A stretch of 64,000 bases of DNA from Bedellia somnulentella (Eukaryota > Arthropoda > Insecta > Lepidoptera > Bedelliidae): NCBI GenBank assembly GCA_963576735.1, contig OY755170.1:27078875-27142874 (forward strand), written 5' to 3'. The notes below the pieces were generated by a model. That model had not been told where the DNA came from. It was given only the letters and a program-made list of their open reading frames with translations, and did not search any database. Below are positions 59,571-64,000 of the stretch, piece after piece (positions within the stretch are counted from its first letter, which is position 1; every line of letters begins with the position of its first letter). The translations under genes and the position numbers were made by a program.

Positions 59571-60099
59571 TAGTAATTAGTAGAGTTTGAGTAAGCATAT
59601 TATACACTTTTTAAACTCTCGCGGTTTTTAGACATTATATATGTTACCGGCCAAACCCGATTTAAGGACAAACCAGTATAGCCTAGGCTCAACTAGTTCT
59701 TCCTATACGCGGTATGATTAACCAGTATAGCCTATTCCAAACTCATTTGTCCTAAGGTCGATAGGATAGTCGCGGTTATAAAATGTCAAACTAGTTGATC
59801 CTGATATAAATACGGTACAGCCCGTTACCACGGCACCAGTAAGTGTGCCGAAACGTCGGGCAAACATATCACGTAAGTGATTTAAAACATTCGTTGGATA
59901 ATCTCGATTATTATTATATATAAGCATATTATAACGAAAAATATTGTGAAAGTGCTTCCCGCATGGCGCGGATTCATAAAAGTTAAGTGGCAAAATCAAA
60001 ACAACCATTATGTAGTATATAAAAGGGGACGACCACAACTAAACTAAGATTGGGTCAAATCATATCGCTTCTTCTTATTTAGGTATATCTTGCTTCATA

Positions 60100-60662
60100 T
60101 TTGTAAGAGGGGACTTAGGGTTTCGGGCCTTTTTAAGCGATTTTTGGTCGATGCAGTTGGAGAACATACATAACATAACATAAAAGTTCACGCCGAATAT
60201 CCCCGAAGGGGTTAGCAGAGGTACTAATACTTCTGAACATCACGTGACCTTGTCACCTGGTGTTCAGAGTACCCACGTTTTGCATGGACAGTGTACTCAC
60301 GTGATAGGGGGCAGGCCTATCGCCGTTTTGCACGAATACACTGTCACATGACTTAGTACAACTCAGCCATGTGGGTTTCCTCACGATGTTTTCCCTCACC
60401 GTTAACAACCATGATAAATTAACCACACATATGTCTTTAGAAAAGACAAATTGGTGTAGGCCCGACCCAGGATTTGAACACTAGTCGTTTGCACGATAAC
60501 CGAGTGTTCTACCCACTGGGCTATCACGGCAGTTGGAGAACTATCACCAATAACCTTTACTTTCCCATCTTTAACCCACTCAACTACCAAAAGTGGCTGA
60601 GGAATTTTATTCTGAAGCTCTGACTACCCCTTTCAGGAATTTACAGCCGTGAGTATATGTAA
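60100..60662 (+). mobile_element. SINE-A copy interrupted by SINE-B
   Basis: The 5' part (TAAGAGGGGACTTAGGGTTT to GATGCAGTTGGAGAAC) ends at 60165, and the 3' part (AACTATCACCAATAACC to GCCGTGAGTATATGTA) starts at 60529-60541. The head before 60100 is missing or too diverged. Confidence 0.85.
60166..60528 (-). mobile_element. SINE-B copy, complete, with 13-bp target duplication
   Basis: Minus-strand SINE-B with head CCGTGATAGCCCAGTGGGTA, a B box GTTCAAATCC and full body to CTTCGGGGATATTCGGCGTG and (ATGTT)n. GCAGTTGGAGAAC occurs on both sides (60153-60165 and 60529-60541), an exact 13-base target-site duplication made from SINE-A sequence. It is very similar to the copy at 11637-11944, which indicates recent activity. 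Confidence 0.92.
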
Positions 60663-60949
60663 CCAAGTATGTTTATATTTGTTTAAAAAGCTAATGATAG
60701 CTAGATAGCTCTTCATAAAAGTTCATAGTTTTTCTACATTCACTCTTGAAACAGACGGTGGTTCGCTAAAGATGTTTACTGATACGATAGTTTTAAATAA
60801 TAATCATTAGTGGATAGAGTCAAAAGATTTTATACATCTGAGGAAGAACTTTTGGTTAGAGATAGTCTAAAACGACACAATATGGTGAAGAAGTAACTAT
60901 GTAGAAGGTAATGTATGTAATTTCAGGATATTATATAAACTATATGATT

Positions 60950-61195
60950 TTATCTGTATAGACAATGCATGTGAGAATAGTTGATAAAGAGTTATATAAG
61001 ATAAAGAGATAGATACAATGACAGCAGAGGTCGACCACGCAGCAAGTATATTTTAAAAAAGGCAACATTAAGTGTGACAATAAAATATGTCTGAAAAGTT
61101 TAATAAATATATATGAATCTTGTGACTTGAAAGGATGAACAAAGTGGTGTTTGCCTACCCCAATAGATATTGTTGGCATGAGTATAGATATATAC
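60950..61195 (+). mobile_element. RTE-A 3' end, highly degenerate
   Basis: GCAGAGGTCGACCACGCAGC, AAAGGCAACATTAAGTGT and GCCTACCCCAATAGATATTG, then GGCATGAGTATAG keep the RTE-A order in a heavily mutated and partly deleted copy. Confidence 0.5.
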
Positions 61196-61214
61196 GATAT
61201 GACTAAAAACATCA

Positions 61215-61523
61215 TCCAGACAGGCGAAGGTCCAAATTCCGGGTTGAGCCTACACCAATTTATCTTTTGTAAAGTCAAGTATGTGGTTAATTTATCATGG
61301 TCGTTAACGGTGAGGGAAATCATCGTGAGAAAACCTACATTGCCAAGTTGAACTAAGTCAGGTGACAGTGTCCAAGCAAAAAAAGTAACAATGTTACCTA
61401 ATATTCATAAGAAATGAAGAAAGAAATTATTTGTTCGAAGCCTCTTACATTAGAAACAAAGATTCAGAAGTTTTAGTTCCACTGCCAACCCCTTCGGGAA
61501 TATACGGCGTGAACGTTTGAGTG
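61215..61523 (+). mobile_element. SINE-B copy, 5'-truncated
   Basis: It starts at the B-box region (CCAAATTCCGGGTTGAGCC), continues through ATGGTCGTTAACGGTGAGGG and ends ACCCCTTCGGGAATATACGG then CGTGAACGTTTGAG. A segment between about 61375 and 61460 is changed or deleted. Confidence 0.7.
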
Positions 61524-61532
61524 CCCTGTATT

Positions 61533-61745
61533 GCCGGCTTAGAATGCACTACCTCTTTCTACCCACGGGTGACGTAAGGGTATGGGGATTTTTAAGTTGT
61601 TTTTGGGCGATGCGATTGGAGACTAATCACAAACGATACTTTATTTCTACCATCTTGTCCCCTATCAACTTCCAAATGTGTTGAGGAATTTCTAGCTCTG
61701 AAGCTCTGGCTACCCCTTTTTGGGATTTATGGCCGTTGGTATATG
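61533..61745 (+). mobile_element. SINE-A copy, near full length
   Basis: The head is TGCCGGCTTAGAATGCACTA, with a deletion in the GTAAGAGGCGACTAAGG box, and the tail is GGCCGTTGGTATATGTAAG. Confidence 0.75.
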
Positions 61746-62224
61746 TAAGTCTAGATACTAAGAATAATAACGTCCACAATGCGCATGTGTCTCAGTAATT
61801 GGATTTGTAAGATATTGTAATAATTAAATGAGTTTCTTCACTGTGGCGTCGCATACGGCTGAGTATTTAGCATTGTTTATTCGATGTATTTTCATTGACG
61901 AATCAACAATCGATATTTTTGTTTCAATGACGGGACTACTAGTTTACTATAACGGGCTGTAGTAACCGGTGTTGATGGAGAGGTAGTGTTGTGTGTGTGA
62001 CATGGAATTACGTAGGAATAGTTACTTTGAGCAGAAATATGGAACTCCGAAGAAGCCGCCGAGAATTGTGGTAAGTCTTTAATCATAATAATTTCTAGGT
62101 AGGCTAGACCAGGGATATCTGATCTTTTATTTTTTTATTTATTTGTCATGAAATACAATTTTTACGGGTACCTAATGCAACTATATTACACATTTTATAA
62201 GTTTACGATATAATAGTCTTAGTC

Positions 62225-62475
62225 TATATATACTCGTATAAAAATGAAACCCGTTTTCCGTTGTCACGACATAACATGAAAACGGCTTGACCGATTTAAC
62301 TGATTTTTTGTGTGTATTGTTGCTGTAAAATGTGTATTGATGCTTTAACCGTGTTCTAAACATTTACCCTACGATTTAAGGTTAAACATGAACTAGTAAT
62401 TTATGTTTAACCTTAAATCGTAGGGTAAATGATTATAATACAGTAAAAGCATCAATACACAGTTTAGCAATTACT
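62225..62475. repeat. Dispersed-repeat relic with long stem
   Basis: AACATGAAAACGGCTTGACC then GATTTAACTGATTTT is a phrase of lepidopteran dispersed repeats. Downstream, 62361-62389 and 62403-62431 are perfect 29-base inverted repeats, and 62331-62346 pairs with 62446-62461 over 16 bases further out, giving an interrupted hairpin of about 130 bases. Confidence 0.65.
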
Positions 62476-62567
62476 ATGAGTCTATTAAAGCAATAAAAAT
62501 ATATTATTATACTTTATAGACAGCGGGAAAAATTAAAAATGTTTCCTACACTGGGTTTATGGTGCCA

Positions 62568-62725
62568 AATACATTCATACATATACTCACGGCTATAAAT
62601 CCCTAAAAGGGGTAGCCAGAGCTGAGAAATAATAAATTCCTCAGCCACTTTTGGAAGTTGAGTGGGGAAAAGATGGTAGTACAAAGGTTGTTGGTACCCT
62701 ATCACCAACAACTTCTTAAAACAAA
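62568..62725 (-). mobile_element. SINE-A copy, 5'-truncated
   Basis: From the tail ACATATACTCACGGCTATAA through GAAGTTGAGTGGGGAAAAGA to GTTGTTGGTACCCTATCACC. Confidence 0.75.
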
Positions 62726-62790
62726 ACATATTGTTTTCCAAACTAACTGAAGGAATAGCTTTGATCATCTTAAATAAAACATTAGTAAAT

Positions 62791-63435
62791 TAGTTTGTTT
62801 ACAAGGGATGGAAAATGTGATGAAGATATTGAGAGAAGAGTGAAAAAGGGTAATGCGGTTAATGGAGCATTGGATAGTCTAATGTCTACTCAATCGGTGT
62901 CCGAAAGGGCCCGAATGGCTGTGCATGATGCCGTTCTTGTTCCTACGCTTATGTATGGCAGTGAATGTTGGGTGTGGCAGAAGAAGCATGAAAGCAGAGT
63001 GAATGCAGTAGAAATGAGGTCCCTCAGAAAAGTTTGCAATGTAAGGTTATGTGATCGTGTGAGGAACGATGTGATTCGTGAAAGGTGTGGTATAAAAGAT
63101 GATATTGTAAGTAAGATAGAAAAAGGAATGTTGAGATGGTTTGGGCACATCGAGAGGATGGATGATAGGAAATTGGTAAAAGGTATCTATAGAGCTAATG
63201 TGGAAGGTAATGTTAGTAGAGGACGGCCACGAAAGACACACTTGGACCAAATTGAAAGTGTGCTCAAAAAGGCAGGCGTCCGAAGTATGAAGAATAAAAG
63301 AGCATGTATGAAAAGATTGATGGATGTAGACGAAGCAAGAGAGGTTTGCCAGGATTGTACAAAGTCGCGATCGATAGTCTCTGCCTACCCCAATGGGAAT
63401 TAACGGCGTGAGTATATGTATGTATGTATGTAAAT
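62791..63435 (+). mobile_element. RTE-A LINE, youngest 3' end in the window
   Basis: It starts inside ORF2 at the SLFTRDGK codons and ends TTAACGGCGTGAGTATATGT with (ATGT)n. The coding part is unbroken. GTAAATTAGTTT before (62785) and GTAAATGAGTTT after (63430) match at 11 of 12 bases and may be the target duplication, overlapping the element by microhomology. Confidence 0.85.
62795..63403 (+). CDS. RTE-A ORF2 C-terminal fragment, uninterrupted
   Basis: About 200 codons of the non-LTR retrotransposon polyprotein downstream of the reverse-transcriptase palm. Recognisable elements: LFTRDGKCDEDIERRVKKGN, LMYGSECWVWQKKHESRVNA, MLRWFGHIERMDDRKLVKGI and a final SIVSAYPNGN before TAA. This region follows the polymerase in RTE elements and is thought to help in RNA binding and target priming. 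Endonuclease and catalytic palm are absent because of 5' truncation, so no active protein is expected; the first codon shown is not a natural start. The intact frame marks this copy as recent. Confidence 0.8.
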   Translation: MFTRDGKCDEDIERRVKKGNAVNGALDSLMSTQSVSERARMAVHDAVLVPTLMYGSECWVWQKKHESRVNAVEMRSLRKVCNVRLCDRVRNDVIRERCGIKDDIVSKIEKGMLRWFGHIERMDDRKLVKGIYRANVEGNVSRGRPRKTHLDQIESVLKKAGVRSMKNKRACMKRLMDVDEAREVCQDCTKSRSIVSAYPNGN

Positions 63436-63507
63436 GAGTTTATAACTTTGAAATGATTGACAGTGATGTTAATGATATATTTGTGTAATTGATTTATTTT
63501 ATTAAAA

Positions 63508-63560
63508 AAACTGGCTGACGCGGCATACGTTGTTTTGCCATGTTAATTATTTGTAGAGAA
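63508..63560 (+). repeat. Fragment of a dispersed repeat start
   Basis: ACTGGCTGACGCGGCATACG then TTGTTTTGCCAT is a phrase I recognise from lepidopteran repeats. Only about 50 bases are clear. Confidence 0.45.
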
Positions 63561-63696
63561 TTACTAGTCTATAAAATAAAAATAAAATATTCGAGGTGGA
63601 TGACCCTTATCGTTAAGAAGTATAAAAAAATGTTATTAACTTATTCTCAGAGCTACCGAATGTTTATGCAAAAAGACCTTTATGACTTATACCTTT

Positions 63697-63935
63697 GTGT
63701 AGTGCCGGCTTAGAATGTCGCTACCCCTTTCTACCCACGGGTGTCGTAAGAAGCGACTAAGGGTTAAGGGCATTTTCTTGGATTTTTGGGCGATAAGGTT
63801 GGAGACCCATCACCAAAAACCTTTATTTTACCATCTTCCCCACGCAACTTCCTAAAGTGGCTGAGGAAATTTTAATTCCCTGGCTATAGCTGCCCCAAGG
63901 AATTTATAGCCGTGAGTATATGTATGTGTGTATTG
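63697..63935 (+). mobile_element. SINE-A copy, full length
   Basis: From TGTAGTGCCGGCTTAGAATG to GCCGTGAGTATATGTATGTG, well preserved. Confidence 0.85.
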
Positions 63936-64000
63936 AATAAAAAAGAAAGTGTCAAATGTGTATTATGTGATGGTCTAAGTCACTGTATAAAAACACATAT

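Larger units (their letters stand above)
54144..64000. other. Repeat-rich 3' flank without recognised host gene
   Basis: This region is dominated by SINE-A, SINE-B and RTE-A copies listed separately. I see no host gene. Stretches in which I recognise nothing: about 54610-55065, 55430-56035, 56500-56700, 56790-57015, 57230-57765, 58065-58490, 58740-59015, 59575-60095 (contains GTGTGCCGAAACGTCGGG, a phrase of unknown dispersed repeats), 60665-60945, 61750-62220 and 63565-63690. Confidence 0.6.

Overview
The window is AT-rich insect DNA, very probably from a moth or butterfly (Lepidoptera). The evidence is a split gene with GT-AG introns whose product matches the rhinoceros/JADE PHD-finger family, plus a dense load of lepidopteran-type interspersed repeats: RTE and Jockey LINEs, tRNA-derived SINEs, and SINE-like elements with (ATGT)n tails. 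There are no prokaryotic features.

One convincing host gene is present, on the + strand: an ortholog of Drosophila rhinoceros (rno), related to vertebrate JADE1-3. I reassemble five coding exons: 12489-12667, 31192-31386, 32667-32883, 36301-36490 and 38844-44086. All junctions keep frame (6024 nt, about 2007 residues, of which about 67 fall in a 200-N assembly gap at 43430-43629). The product has an EPL1-like N-terminal region, a C4HC3 PHD finger (residues 224-268), an extended PHD (276-389), a conserved basic helical block and a long disordered Ser/Lys-rich tail. A partial 5' UTR (from about 12345) carries two start-stop uORFs. A second possible first exon (14738-14799) lies in the 18.5-kb intron 1. 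Downstream, 44087 to about 52000 is unusually repeat-poor and may be a long 3' UTR.

Layout: 1-12340 is 5' flank with SINEs and RTE fragments; 12345-44086 is the rno gene with repeat-filled introns, including a frameshifted Jockey reverse transcriptase at 26.2-27.6 kb and a tandemly duplicated splice donor at 31.4-31.6 kb; 44.1-52.0 kb is the probable 3' UTR and flank with one palindromic MITE; 52.2-54.1 kb is a transposon-like element with 410-bp, almost identical terminal inverted repeats around a truncated gene for an uncharacterised protein whose acidic motifs resemble PIN/FEN-type nucleases; 54.2-64.0 kb is a repeat graveyard with nested SINEs, an exact 102-bp tandem duplication and a young RTE 3' end.

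Three repeat families are linked. An RTE-like LINE (here RTE-A), a SINE-like family of about 245 bp (SINE-A) and a tRNA-derived SINE of about 350 bp (SINE-B) share a related 3' end (GCCGTGAGTATATGTATG type). This suggests that RTE-A machinery mobilised both short families. SINE-A, SINE-B, RTE-A and RTE-B are working names used only here.
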